In this document: piece by piece, positions 49,738 to 61,550 of the stretch | Numbering within the stretch: the first letter of the stretch is position 1 | Layout of the letters: every line of letters starts with the position of its first letter | DNA from: [Zimmermannella] faecalis ATCC 13722 | GTDB taxonomy: Bacteria; Actinomycetota; Actinomycetes; Actinomycetales; Microbacteriaceae | DNA: 64,000 bases | Direction: 5' to 3' | Assembly (NCBI RefSeq): GCF_000381765.1 | Contig: NZ_KB907074.1 | Coordinates: forward strand, 434,001 to 498,000 | Translations under genes and position numbers: made by a program | Notes under the pieces: model-generated | Seen by the model: only the letters and a program-made list of their open reading frames with translations | The model's database searches: none | What the model was told of the DNA's origin: nothing

Positions 49738-52502
49738 CTGCTCGCGAGGGCTGTCTTCTGCACACCCACCGGCACGCCGTTACGCACGAGCAAGCGCTCG
49801 AGTCGCCCGTCCGGATGGCGGAGCAGGCCGCGACTGTCAGAATTGGCAAGCGCTGGTGGGAGCGGATCTGCCCGAAACAGGCTTCGCCACTCCCCCGGCG
49901 TCGCGCCGAGCACAATGACCGGGCGCTGTTCGCTGATTCGGCCAAGCGAGCCAAAGGCTCCGAGCCACTGCTCGACATCGCCGAGCAGCACGTGTCCGGT
50001 CGGGGCTGCCTCGCGGAGGGTTGCGGCAGTCGGAGGCGGCTCGATGGTGATACCGCGATCGATACAGCTCGCGCGCAATGCTCCGGTTCGCCGGGCAACA
50101 ACGGCAACGGGCCCCTCCCCAATGTCGAACGGGAGCCAGTCAATCGAATCTGCTCGCTGGAGGCCGGGTTCTCGAGGCATCGCGACCTGTACGAGAGTTC
50201 CCTCGAGCCGTCCCCGCCCCGGCGGGAGCGACGACTGCCAATGCTTCGCTTCTCCTCCCTGGAGTATCCAGTCGTTCCGGTTGGTGTGGGCGAGCCGGAG
50301 TGTGCGGTCACACTGCTGTTGCACGCGCAGCAATTGCCCGCTCGTTCGGCGAGAAGTGAAGACGCAGCTGCGGGATGTGGCGCCGCCGGAGCGGAGCAGG
50401 AGCTGCACTCGTTCGAGCAGCACGGCCCTGTGCTCGTCGTCAAAGCGCTGCTCGAGCAGATCGAAATCGTCGAAAAGCACGAGGGCGGGGCCGCACTCGG
50501 CGTCGACCGTGAGCCGGGCGATGGCATCCCAGGCTAGCTCCGGATCCGCGGGCACGGCAGTGACCGACCAGTCAGAATCTCGTGCCGCCTCCGCAAGGGT
50601 CTGCACGGTCGTCGTTCGGCCGCAGCCGCGCGTGCCGAGCACAAACAGTTGTTCACCTGCGCGGAGAAGCGCGGGCCGCTGTACTTGTTGCTCGGGCAGA
50701 TCGGTGAGCCCGAACGTGAGCTCCAGCGCCGTGGGTTCTGCCGACTGGCGAGGAAGCACGAACGGGAGCGGTGGCTGGCAAATACGCCGCGGCGGTGCGG
50801 CCCCCGCCGCCCGAAGCCGTTGTGCTTCGACAGCAGCCAACTTCGAGATCAGTGAGTCGGGGCAGCGGGCGACTTGCACGCGTTCGGGCATCCCTCCTCC
50901 GACTCGCACGAGTGCGCGCCCCTGTGTCTGGCGATCAAGCTTCGCACCGTCCGGAACGCCGAGCAGGGTGTTCGAGTCGCTGATGAGTTCGACGCGAAGG
51001 CACACGCGAATCGCCGCGTTCGCGAGGAGTTCCTCGCGAAACGTCCCTGTCGGACGCTGCGTGCAGAGCACGAGGTGTATGCCAAGGCTGCGTCCACGGG
51101 CCGCAACGTCAGCCACGACCTCCTGCAGCTCAGGGTGCGCATGCACCAGAGCCTGGTATTCGTCGATGAATACGACGAGCCGGGGTATTCCGTCGGCCAC
51201 ATCATCGCGCGGGATTTCCCGAAGGCCGAGTTCCCGAAGGCGTGCCTCCCTGCGATGCAGTTCCGCGCGGAGTCCCTCTGCCACACGCACCGCCTCGTCG
51301 CCATCGAGGTCGGTCACGATGCCAGTACAGTGCGGCAGGGCTGCGATGGCGTCAAAGGTGGCGCCACCCTTGAAGTCGAGGCAGAGCAGTACGAGTTCCG
51401 AGCTCGTGTGCTCCGCCGCAAGCGCGACCGCCCACGAGACAAGCAGCTCGCTCTTACCGCTCCCGGTCGTGCCTCCAATGACTGCGTGCGGGCCATCGGC
51501 CACGAGGTCGACCGCGCGCCCACCTGAAACCCCGACGAGAAACGTTGCGCACCCGGGTCCAGCTTTTCCCTGTCCGAGCACGTCCGACAGCGAGCACTCA
51601 CTCGGCAACGCACGCTCTGCCCGATGCCGCGACGCCTGCGCCTCGGCGACGCTCGCGAGCCACTCCTCGAATTCCGGGGCACCGAGTTGCGCCGGCGCTA
51701 TCCGCGTGATGGTGCCGTCGGCGTCAGTCACCGAGGCCTCACCATCGCCGTCAAGCTTCACATGAACGATCTCCTCGTGCCGATCCATGTGCGCCCGCCC
51801 TTGGGCGTCGACATCCGCGAGGAGCACCTCTGCCTCCTCTGGGTCGCAAATCTCGATACCTGACCGGGCCAGTTCGGCACGTAGCCCGCTGAGGCGCTCC
51901 CCCACGACCGCGAACCGAGCCGACGGATCCGGTGCGAGGAGGCTCACCGCGACCGCCCGTGTGACCGAGGCGAATTCGGCACCGCCTCCCCGCACCACCA
52001 CGGCCGATGCCGTCACTGTGTGCGGCATCCGGTCGACGATGAGCGCATGCCGGGCGAGCTCAGCGTGATTTCCGCTCGTCCGCAACGACCCCACCACCGA
52101 GGTCACGCCGAGGGTGAGTCCGGTCGCACAGCGTGCTCCCCGCACAATGTCGCGTGCGAGCGGTGCCTGCGTGCGTGCCCGCCGACGGATGCGCTCGTGC
52201 GCCGCGGCGATCTCGGCACGGCTCCGCTCAAGCTCCCCCTCGTAGTCCTCGAGCGCCCGTCGATACCGCCGACGGGCACCAACCCGCTGGTCGATGACGC
52301 TGGCAATCCCGAGGACGGGCCCGAACACCGCAAAGATGAGCACATACGGGCTCCGCAGCACCGCGAACAGCACCAGCGCGACAATCACTGGCGCGATCAC
52401 CATGACAAAGGGAAACCCACCCGGCTTTTCGCGCCGAGGAAGTTCTGGCAGCGCGATCGTTGGTTCGTGGAGTTCCGCCGGAGTTTCCGCAAGCTCGATC
52501 AC
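49734..52502 (-). CDS. FtsK/SpoIIIE-domain ATPase, EccC-like, orphan
   Basis: 922 aa. Two adjoining N-terminal helices (about 31-70) are followed by a charged region and a first FtsK/SpoIIIE domain with Walker A GGTTGSGKSELL (343-354), Walker B LVVFIDEYQAL (442-452) and TQRPTG sensor. A second ATPase-like domain has a P-loop reading LGTRGCGRTTTV (622-633, Arg in place of Lys) and Walker B LVLFDDFDLL. This is EccC/EssC architecture with two rather than three ATPase modules. No WXG100 substrate or other type VII gene lies nearby. The start overlaps the DUF4192 gene end by 4 nt. Confidence 0.88.
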   Translation of the reverse strand: MIELAETPAELHEPTIALPELPRREKPGGFPFVMVIAPVIVALVLFAVLRSPYVLIFAVFGPVLGIASVIDQRVGARRRYRRALEDYEGELERSRAEIAAAHERIRRRARTQAPLARDIVRGARCATGLTLGVTSVVGSLRTSGNHAELARHALIVDRMPHTVTASAVVVRGGGAEFASVTRAVAVSLLAPDPSARFAVVGERLSGLRAELARSGIEICDPEEAEVLLADVDAQGRAHMDRHEEIVHVKLDGDGEASVTDADGTITRIAPAQLGAPEFEEWLASVAEAQASRHRAERALPSECSLSDVLGQGKAGPGCATFLVGVSGGRAVDLVADGPHAVIGGTTGSGKSELLVSWAVALAAEHTSSELVLLCLDFKGGATFDAIAALPHCTGIVTDLDGDEAVRVAEGLRAELHRREARLRELGLREIPRDDVADGIPRLVVFIDEYQALVHAHPELQEVVADVAARGRSLGIHLVLCTQRPTGTFREELLANAAIRVCLRVELISDSNTLLGVPDGAKLDRQTQGRALVRVGGGMPERVQVARCPDSLISKLAAVEAQRLRAAGAAPPRRICQPPLPFVLPRQSAEPTALELTFGLTDLPEQQVQRPALLRAGEQLFVLGTRGCGRTTTVQTLAEAARDSDWSVTAVPADPELAWDAIARLTVDAECGPALVLFDDFDLLEQRFDDEHRAVLLERVQLLLRSGGATSRSCVFTSRRTSGQLLRVQQQCDRTLRLAHTNRNDWILQGGEAKHWQSSLPPGRGRLEGTLVQVAMPREPGLQRADSIDWLPFDIGEGPVAVVARRTGALRASCIDRGITIEPPPTAATLREAAPTGHVLLGDVEQWLGAFGSLGRISEQRPVIVLGATPGEWRSLFRADPLPPALANSDSRGLLRHPDGRLERLLVRNGVPVGVQKTALASS

Positions 52503-53596
52503 TGACCACGTTCCTCGAGCAGTCGATCGATCTCATCGTCGCGAACGGGCCCGACACAGCTTGCGCCCTGGATCCACCCCGGAACGTAGCCTTCATCAAC
52601 CCGTTCGAGCACGTTCGCGGCGAGCGGGTGGTGACCGAAGCGAAGGCAGCGCAGGGCGTATTCGGCGGCGAGGGATGCTCTGCCTGAGCAGCAGTGCAGC
52701 CACGCGAGCGCTGCGAGAGCGCCGCGAGTCGCCCGCTCATCGAGGTGACTCGCAACCGTCCGCAGCGCCGCCGCGGCCCGGTCGGTGCGGTCAAGGTCAG
52801 CGGGAACGACGTCGGCAAACACCTCCGTGATCCCCGTCAGCTCAGCATCGATCATATGGTCGGCGAGATCGAGCCAGGCCGCCTCAACACGATCCGCGGT
52901 GTCGCTCCCAAATACCCCGTTCGCCACGAGGAGTTCGAGGGTTCGGAGACGTTCGAGCCCTCGCGCGATGAGTGCGATGAGAATCGGCTCGTACTCGGGA
53001 TCAAGCCAGTTCGCGCCGTCGATGTACACGTTCCAGGCGCAGAGCACCTCGTCGTCGGTGATTTCGGCGAGACGTTGTTGTTCCGCAACGATTGCCGCCA
53101 CCCGAGCGCGGTCGTGGTCGCTTGCCGGCTCGATACGCGATGCCGCAGTGACGTCCTCGGGGATAACCCCGGCGAGCGCGGATGCCACCTCGTCGCGGGG
53201 GCCAGCCCCGTTTCCCCAGTACTCGCACCAACCGTCAGACGCAACGCAGGCGCCGCCGATCACCTCAATGCCCGCACGCTTCGCATGGAATGCGAGCTGC
53301 GAGAGGGTGCGTGTGAAGGGTGGCACCGCGGGAGACTGCGGTCGCGACGTAAACACCGCAAAGAACACAGCGTCAACATCGCCGAGCCGAAGCACGTGGT
53401 CGAGGACGACGCGGCAATACTCGTCTTCGGTCTCGGGCGACGTGGGATCGTCGGGCAGGTCGACACGAATCATCGCACCACCGTGGTTGGCACTGAGCGG
53501 CACGATCACGAGCGACTCGCTCGGTTCGTAGCCGAGCAGTTCGGGAACGGTTTGGAGGAGGCTTGGGATGGACGAGAGGATGCGTGGGGTTGTCAT
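52499..53596 (-). CDS. DUF4192 domain-containing protein
   Basis: 365 aa from ATG 53594-53596. Opens TTPRILSSIPSLLQTVPELLGYEPSESLVIVPL, the DUF4192 signature; no catalytic motif is known. The C-terminal half has repeated helices resembling TPR/ARM stacking (AALAWLHCCSGRASLAAEYALRCLRFGHHPLAANVLERV). First gene before the EccC-like ATPase, translationally coupled to it. TACGTT 7 nt before the ATG fixes the start. Confidence 0.88.
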   Translation of the reverse strand: MTTPRILSSIPSLLQTVPELLGYEPSESLVIVPLSANHGGAMIRVDLPDDPTSPETEDEYCRVVLDHVLRLGDVDAVFFAVFTSRPQSPAVPPFTRTLSQLAFHAKRAGIEVIGGACVASDGWCEYWGNGAGPRDEVASALAGVIPEDVTAASRIEPASDHDRARVAAIVAEQQRLAEITDDEVLCAWNVYIDGANWLDPEYEPILIALIARGLERLRTLELLVANGVFGSDTADRVEAAWLDLADHMIDAELTGITEVFADVVPADLDRTDRAAAALRTVASHLDERATRGALAALAWLHCCSGRASLAAEYALRCLRFGHHPLAANVLERVDEGYVPGWIQGASCVGPVRDDEIDRLLEERGQ

Positions 53597-53603
53597 GCCG
53601 GAA

Positions 53604-53609
53604 AACGTA
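53604..53609 (-). promoter_or_regulatory. candidate -10 for leaderless DUF4192 gene
   Basis: TACGTT, 7 nt before the ATG, just downstream of the terminator-like hairpin at 53613-53641. Confidence 0.45.
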
Positions 53610-53612
53610 GAG

Positions 53613-53641
53613 GGGCCCGCCAGCACGATGCTGACGGGCCC
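53613..53641 (-). terminator. terminator-like hairpin before the DUF4192 gene
   Basis: GGGCCCGCCAGCA pairs with TGCTGACGGGCCC (12 of 13 positions, 3-nt loop), 69 nt past the stop of the Gln-rich protein gene. No U-tract is obvious on the minus strand. Confidence 0.55.
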
Positions 53642-53709
53642 ACAATTCTGTGGAGAGCGACTTCGAGATGCTCCGTTGGGGATAACTCGAATGCGCGGTT
53701 CCTAAATCG

Positions 53710-54543
53710 CTACTGCGAGTTGTTCGGGTTGTACGGGCCGGCGTAGGGGTTCTCGTTACCGTCAGACGAGGTGCCCGGCTGCTGCGGCTGCCCGGACTGC
53801 GGTGCCTGTCCATAGGAGTTCTGGCTTCGCTGCGCGTACGGGTCTTGGCCCGGCTGCTGACCCTGGCCCTGCTGCGGCGACTGCGCCGGCTGCTGCCCAT
53901 ATCCAGGCGCGGGGTACTGGCCGTGTTGGCTGCCAGCCGGCTGTTGGCCGTAGCCCTGCTGCTGACCGTAGCTCTGCTGCTGGGCGTACCCGGGCTGCCG
54001 ACCATAGCCCTGCTGCTGGCCGTACCCGGGCTGCTGGCCATAGCCGGGCTGCGGCGGCGCCTGCTGGTAGCCCGCGGGCTGGCCGTACGATGCGGCGCTC
54101 GAGTAGGGCTGCACGCCCTGGTTCGCGCCCGCAGCCGAAGGGCCAGCGACGGCGCCGTCGGGCAGGCCACGCCACTTCGAGCTGTCGAACGCAATGATGG
54201 CGAGCCACACGGCCGAGAGGAAGATCCAGAGGACAACCCACGCGCCCTCCTTGCGGAAGCCGATACCAATTCGGTAGGCGGAGATTGCCATGAACACGAC
54301 CGCGACGAGCTGGCCGACGGGGACGAACATGAGCAGGCACAGCCAACCGGGGTTACCGCCGGCTTCGAGGAAGACCCAGTAGTTGTAGAGGGGCACCCAC
54401 GCCTTCCAGGGTTCGATGTTCATCTTCTCGAACACCTTCATCATGAAGAACGCAACGATGGCGTAAATGATGAGGCCGAAGAGCAGACTGCCGATCACCA
54501 CGCCGGCGGAGAGGCCGACGTAGGCGTTATAGCTGTAATCCAT
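53710..54543 (-). CDS. DUF5684-like membrane protein with Gln/Tyr/Gly/Pro-rich tail
   Basis: 277 aa. Three or four helices in residues 1-125, containing the [23 protein letters not shown] segment typical of this small-integral-protein family. The rest (about 130-277) is low complexity, built from imperfect repeats of the type PGYGQQ and QGYGQQ, and is strongly disordered. A ribosome binding site AAGGAG lies 9 nt before the ATG. Function is unknown; tails of this kind often drive clustering or phase separation. Confidence 0.82.
   Translation of the reverse strand: MDYSYNAYVGLSAGVVIGSLLFGLIIYAIVAFFMMKVFEKMNIEPWKAWVPLYNYWVFLEAGGNPGWLCLLMFVPVGQLVAVVFMAISAYRIGIGFRKEGAWVVLWIFLSAVWLAIIAFDSSKWRGLPDGAVAGPSAAGANQGVQPYSSAASYGQPAGYQQAPPQPGYGQQPGYGQQQGYGRQPGYAQQQSYGQQQGYGQQPAGSQHGQYPAPGYGQQPAQSPQQGQGQQPGQDPYAQRSQNSYGQAPQSGQPQQPGTSSDGNENPYAGPYNPNNSQ
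53925..54075 (-). repeat. imperfect tandem codon repeats for YGQQ-type peptide
   Basis: Consecutive units of about 18-24 nt encoding variants of [18 protein letters not shown] and GYGRQP in the tail of the DUF5684-like protein. A likely site of length variation by slippage. Confidence 0.7.
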
Positions 54544-54642
54544 GAGGTCGCGCTCCTTATGTGCGATTCGTCACGTACCGGCTCACACTAGCCCGGCCGC
54601 GGTTCGCCACGCGAGGTCTGAGCAGAAGTGACGACTCGAGTG

Positions 54643-55443
54643 TTACGCGGTCTCCACCGACGGGCCAGTTGTCGCCGCCGAGCCCCGGATAATCGTGACA
54701 ACACCACTATCGGCGGGTTTGAACTCCACGAACCCCGTCAGAGCCTCGGCGACATCATTAAGCGACGTCACCTCGCGTTGGCCCGCGAGCCGCTCAGCGA
54801 GATGCCGCACGAGGAGTCCCTTTGACTGCTTGTTGAAGTGGTTGAGCGACCGTGTCGACCCGTCGGCGAGCCGTTCACGCACATCGCCCCACGCGCGATC
54901 TGGCGCGGCGTCGATCGGCCCAAGCCCGACGTATCCCTTCGATCGCAGGTCGAGGATCGGCCCGTGGTGCTGCCGAAGCACGGTGGCGATGTGCCCGCGC
55001 CAGCGCTGTTTGAGCGGGGTACCCGGCAGGCGTGAGTCATGCGACAACCGATACGCCGCGATCGGGTCCGATGCCGCGACGAGCCCGTAGAGGGCGGAAT
55101 GAATCATCACGTGCGTATCGAGCCAGGCTCGAGCAGCCGGGTCGAGCGACGGTGCATCGATCGCGTCGTAGAGCACGCCGGTATAGCGCTCAACGGCCGG
55201 CTTGCGCAGCGGATCGCTGAGTTCGCGGTTGCGGCGGAGTTCGGTCTCGGCGAGCTTCGGCGAGATCTTCAGTGCGGCGCGCGCGGTGTCAGGGTTGCCC
55301 CGAGACAGCTCGACGAGGTCGTCGCGCACCTGCGCGCGTACCGGATCGAGCTCGGGCCAGTGGAACTTCTTGTTGAGACGGCGATTGCCGCCGTCCGATT
55401 TGGTTTCGGACGGCGGCAACAGCACGAGGAATCGGGAGGTCAC
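54643..55443 (-). CDS. yaaA: YaaA-family peroxide stress protein
   Basis: 266 aa from GTG 55441-55443. DUF328 features: opening FLVLLPPSETK, the middle VERYTGVLYDAI, IHSALYGLVAASDPIAAYRL and FNKQSKGLLVRHLAE. YaaA lowers free iron and protects DNA against peroxide in E. coli. The start overlaps the atpC stop (GTGA), so it is the last gene of the atp operon here. Confidence 0.92.
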   Translation of the reverse strand: MTSRFLVLLPPSETKSDGGNRRLNKKFHWPELDPVRAQVRDDLVELSRGNPDTARAALKISPKLAETELRRNRELSDPLRKPAVERYTGVLYDAIDAPSLDPAARAWLDTHVMIHSALYGLVAASDPIAAYRLSHDSRLPGTPLKQRWRGHIATVLRQHHGPILDLRSKGYVGLGPIDAAPDRAWGDVRERLADGSTRSLNHFNKQSKGLLVRHLAERLAGQREVTSLNDVAEALTGFVEFKPADSGVVTIIRGSAATTGPSVETA

Positions 55444-55715
55444 TCGACGATGGACGCCTCACCGGCGACGATCGTCACCACGTTGTTTGCGACCGAGAGG
55501 AAGCCGTCGGCGGCATGCGCGCGCACCTGCTTCCCGTCGTTCGTGCTCACGCGGACGTTGCCGTCGGCGAGGATCGCGAGCACCGGGGTGTGATCGGCAC
55601 GAATACCGATCTCACCCTCGGAGGTCTTCGCGATGACCTGGCTAGCCTGCCCCTCCCACACGGTGGCCGTCGCCGAGACGACGGTCACCTGCAGCGGGTT
55701 TGCGGAGTTGGCCAT
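55440..55715 (-). CDS. atpC: ATP synthase epsilon subunit
   Basis: 91 aa, shorter than typical (about 120-140) because the C-terminal helical hairpin is missing; only the beta-sandwich (LQVTVVSATATVWEGQASQVIAKTSEGEIGIRADHTPVLAIL) remains. In other actinobacteria short epsilon is also seen, and loss of the helices would remove the usual epsilon inhibition. ATG 3 bp after atpD. Confidence 0.94.
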   Translation of the reverse strand: MANSANPLQVTVVSATATVWEGQASQVIAKTSEGEIGIRADHTPVLAILADGNVRVSTNDGKQVRAHAADGFLSVANNVVTIVAGEASIVE

Positions 55716-55718
55716 GCG

Positions 55719-58114
<2,396 letters not shown>

Positions 58115-58140
58115 GGTTCTCCTCTAGCTCTCGGTGCCGA

Positions 58141-59784
58141 CTACTTGCGCTTACCGCGGACGATCTGCTCCTGGTTCACGTCCTCGGCGTCGGCAGCATC
58201 GAACTCCTCACGGCCGGGCGCACCAATGCCCTTGCCGTCGGAGCCGCGGAAGATCGCTGCGAAGTCGTCGATGCCCTTCTCCATGGCGGCAACGGTCTCA
58301 TCCTCGAGCTTGCCCGAGGTGCGCAGGCGGTCGAGCACATCCGTGTTCCGCTTGAGGTAGTCGAGCAGCTCCTGCTCGAAGCGAAGCACGTCCGAGACCT
58401 CGATCTTGTCGAGCTTGCCGTTCGTGCCGGCCCAGATCGAAACGACCTGCTCCTCGATCGGGTACGGGTTGTACTGGCCCTGACGCAGCAGCTCGGTGAG
58501 TCGAGCACCACGCTCGAGCTGACGCTTGGTCGCGTCGTCGAGGTCGGATGCGAACATCGAGAATGCCGCCAGGTCGCGGTACTGCGCGAGGTCGATCTTC
58601 AGCGTTCCCGAGACCTTCTTGATGTGCTTCTTCTGCGCCGCACCACCGACACGCGAAACCGAAATACCGACGTCGACCGCCGGGCGCTGGTTCGCGAGAA
58701 ACAGGTCGGACTGCAGGAAGATCTGGCCGTCGGTGATCGAGATCACGTTGGTCGGAATGTAGGCACCGACGTCATTCGCCTTGGTTTCGATGATCGGCAG
58801 ACCGGTCATCGAGCCCGCACCGAGCTCGTCGGAAAGCTTCGCGCAACGCTCAAGCAGGCGCGAGTGTAGGTAGAACACGTCACCGGGGTACGCCTCGCGC
58901 CCCGGCGGGCGGCGCAGCAGCAGCGACACGGCACGGTACGCCTCGGCCTGCTTCGACAGGTCGTCGAACACGATGAGGACGTGCTTGCCGCCGTACATCC
59001 AGTGCTGGCCGATGGCCGAACCGGTGTAGGCCGACAGGTACTTGAAGCCGGCGGGGTCCGACGCGGGCGAAGCCACGATCGTCGTGTACTCGAGGGCGCC
59101 AGCCTCTTCGAGGGCGCCACGCACCGAGGCAATGGTCGAGCCCTTCTGGCCGATTGCGACGTAGATGCAGCGCACCTGCTTCGAGGGGTCGCCCGACTCC
59201 CAGTTCGCCTTCTGGTTGATGATCGCGTCAATCGCGATCGCCGTCTTACCGGTCTGGCGGTCACCGATGATCAGCTGACGCTGGCCACGGCCAACCGGGA
59301 TCATCGCGTCGATCGACTTGATGCCGGTCTCGAGGGGCTCCTCAACCGACTGACGGGCCATAACGCCCGGCGCCTGCAGCTCGAGCGCACGACGACCCTC
59401 GATGCCGGTGATCTCGCCGAGTCCGTCGAGGGGCTCACCGAGCGGGTCGACGACACGGCCGAGGTAGCCCTCGCCGACAGGCACCGAGAGCACCTCGCCA
59501 GTGCGCGTGACTTCCATGCCCTCGACGATGCCGCCGAAGGGGCCGAGCACGATGGCACCGATCTGGTCTTCTTCAAGGTTCTGTGCGAGGCCGAGAGTGC
59601 CGTCGGCAAAGCGCAGCAGCTCGTTCGCCATGGTCGAGGGAAGGCCCTCGATGCGGGCGATACCATCGGCAGCCGAGATCACGGTGCCGACCTCGGTGGC
59701 CTCGGCGCCCTGCGGGCGGTAAGAGTTCGCAAAGTCGCTCAGCGCGCTGCGAATCTCCTCCGGATTGATCGTAAGTTCTGACAT
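58141..59784 (-). CDS. atpA: ATP synthase alpha subunit
   Basis: 547 aa. Walker [16 protein letters not shown], regulatory nucleotide site, and the DELSEED-equivalent C-terminal domain. The C-terminal 30 residues ([23 protein letters not shown]) form the charged tail seen in actinobacteria. AGGGAAGAAC precedes the ATG. Confidence 0.99.
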   Translation of the reverse strand: MSELTINPEEIRSALSDFANSYRPQGAEATEVGTVISAADGIARIEGLPSTMANELLRFADGTLGLAQNLEEDQIGAIVLGPFGGIVEGMEVTRTGEVLSVPVGEGYLGRVVDPLGEPLDGLGEITGIEGRRALELQAPGVMARQSVEEPLETGIKSIDAMIPVGRGQRQLIIGDRQTGKTAIAIDAIINQKANWESGDPSKQVRCIYVAIGQKGSTIASVRGALEEAGALEYTTIVASPASDPAGFKYLSAYTGSAIGQHWMYGGKHVLIVFDDLSKQAEAYRAVSLLLRRPPGREAYPGDVFYLHSRLLERCAKLSDELGAGSMTGLPIIETKANDVGAYIPTNVISITDGQIFLQSDLFLANQRPAVDVGISVSRVGGAAQKKHIKKVSGTLKIDLAQYRDLAAFSMFASDLDDATKRQLERGARLTELLRQGQYNPYPIEEQVVSIWAGTNGKLDKIEVSDVLRFEQELLDYLKRNTDVLDRLRTSGKLEDETVAAMEKGIDDFAAIFRGSDGKGIGAPGREEFDAADAEDVNQEQIVRGKRK

Positions 59785-59829
59785 GTTCTTCCCTTGTCGT
59801 TGGGGCGTCGCCCCGCGTTCGATGCGCTG

Positions 59830-60621
59830 CTAGGCGAGCTGCAGACGAAGATTCTTCAGGCGGGCAGCCGCGGTGTCGTCGATGACTTCGTCACCGAACT
59901 CAACGCGCATTCCGCCGACGACCGACTGGTCGATGACCTGGTTGACAGCGACGTCGCGGCCGAAACGCTTTGCGAGTGCGAGGCGAAGCCGTTCGAGCTG
60001 TGCCTCGGGCAGAGCCCGGGCCACCGTGACGGTCGCGACCCGGCGACCAGCCTGATCGGCCACGCTCTCGCGGGCGTTCGTGGTAAGGCGACGAATGCGC
60101 TTCCGGCTCGGCAGCGTAACGAGCGAGCGGAGGACGTCCATCGTCTCGGCGCTCAGGCTGTGCGCGAAGAGACGCTCGATGAGCGCCACCTTGCCCTCGC
60201 CACGAGCGAGCCGCGAACCGAGTGCGAGCTCGAGTTCTCCGTTCGACGAAATCGCCTCGAGGAACGCGTCGAGTTCAGCGCCGATGCGCTCGTGTGCGCC
60301 ACTGACCTGGGCGACGGCACGAATGCCGGCGTCCTGGATCGCGACGACGAGCTGCGCGTCAGACTCCCACTTCTGCGAGACGGCGACCTCGAGTACGTTC
60401 GTGGCGCCAATTCCGATGCGCTCGCCAAACACGCGCCGGGCGAGCGCGGCTTTTGCTGTCGCGTCGGCGCTGCGGTCGACGAGTGCGCCGGCGAGCTGCT
60501 TGTTCGACGAGATCGCGAGGGCCACGTCGAAGAGCCTGCGAGCCGAATCGGCGTCGGCGGCCGTAAGCCGGTCAACCTCGCGGTTCACCGCCTCAAGGGC
60601 GTGCTTGGTTGCGGTGCGCAT
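59830..60621 (-). CDS. atpH: ATP synthase delta subunit
   Basis: 263 aa, the long actinobacterial form with an N-terminal extension of helices (residues 1-80) before the OSCP-like domain. The C-terminal portion GMRVEFGDEVIDDTAAARLKNLRLQL is the conserved delta end. Connects F1 to the b stalk. ATG shares one base with the atpF stop (TGATG). Confidence 0.96.
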   Translation of the reverse strand: MRTATKHALEAVNREVDRLTAADADSARRLFDVALAISSNKQLAGALVDRSADATAKAALARRVFGERIGIGATNVLEVAVSQKWESDAQLVVAIQDAGIRAVAQVSGAHERIGAELDAFLEAISSNGELELALGSRLARGEGKVALIERLFAHSLSAETMDVLRSLVTLPSRKRIRRLTTNARESVADQAGRRVATVTVARALPEAQLERLRLALAKRFGRDVAVNQVIDQSVVGGMRVEFGDEVIDDTAAARLKNLRLQLA

Positions 60622-61193
60622 CAGCGGTTGGTCCCCGCCGTCTCGTCAAGTTCGCTCAGGAAGCGGTCGACGTATGCCGCCGAGCGCTGATCGTCAGAGA
60701 GGTTTTCACCAACGACGCCCGAAGCGAGGTCGATCGCGAGCGTGCCGACTTCCTGGCGCAGCGAGACAATGGCCGACTGGCGCTCTGCCTCGATCTGCTC
60801 CTTCGCCGACTTCGTCATGCGGTCGAGCTCGTTTTGCGTCTCCTGCTTCTTCTCGGCCTTGATGGATTCGCCTTCGGCGCGTGCCTTTTCGCGAATCTCA
60901 GCGGCCTCGGTGCGGGCGTCAGCCAGCAGCTTTTCGTACTCGTCTCGGCGAGCGTCGGCTTCCGCCTGCACGGCGGCTGCCTTCTCCATGCCGCCTTCGA
61001 TCTTGGCGGCACGCTCGTCGAGCATCTTGTTGAGCTGCGGAAGGACGAACTTCCAGAAGAACAGCAGGAGCACCACGAGCACGACTAGCGACCAGAAGAT
61101 GTCGTAGCTGGCGGGGAGCAGCAGGGCGGGGTCCCACCCAAACGAGTCTCCGCCGACCTGCGCGAGGGCAGGTCCGTAATTCATGATGCCCAT
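60621..61193 (-). CDS. atpF: ATP synthase b subunit
   Basis: 190 aa. One N-terminal helix (YDIFWSLVVLVVLLLFFWKFVLPQLNKML) followed by a long charged coiled coil (ERAAKIEGGMEKAAAVQAEADARRDEYEKLL...). Stator stalk. ATG 61191-61193, with AAGG 9 nt upstream. Confidence 0.97.
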   Translation of the reverse strand: MGIMNYGPALAQVGGDSFGWDPALLLPASYDIFWSLVVLVVLLLFFWKFVLPQLNKMLDERAAKIEGGMEKAAAVQAEADARRDEYEKLLADARTEAAEIREKARAEGESIKAEKKQETQNELDRMTKSAKEQIEAERQSAIVSLRQEVGTLAIDLASGVVGENLSDDQRSAAYVDRFLSELDETAGTNR

Positions 61194-61204
61194 GTGGAAG
61201 TGCC

Positions 61205-61492
<288 letters not shown>

Positions 61493-61521
61493 TCAGTTGG
61501 AGATTTACTGGGGAATCGTTC

Positions 61522-61550
61522 GCGCTACGCGCTAGCCCTGGGGCTAGTGC
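61522..61550 (-). other. hairpins in the atpB-atpE intercistronic gap
   Basis: In the RNA sense, CTAGCC-CCAG-GGCTAG begins at the atpB stop, and GCGCGTAGCGC follows. The 105-bp gap to atpE is the longest in the operon; structures here could set c-subunit mRNA stability and its high copy number. Inference only. Confidence 0.4.

Noticed and set aside
49137-51765. Long plus-strand frames opposite the EccC-like ATPase gene
   Set aside because: Antisense to conserved Walker motifs on the minus strand; Arg/Ser-rich shadow translation.
49734-54543. Type VII secretion locus
   Set aside because: Only one EccC-like ATPase is present; no WXG100, EccB, EccD or mycosin gene in the window, so it cannot be called a locus.
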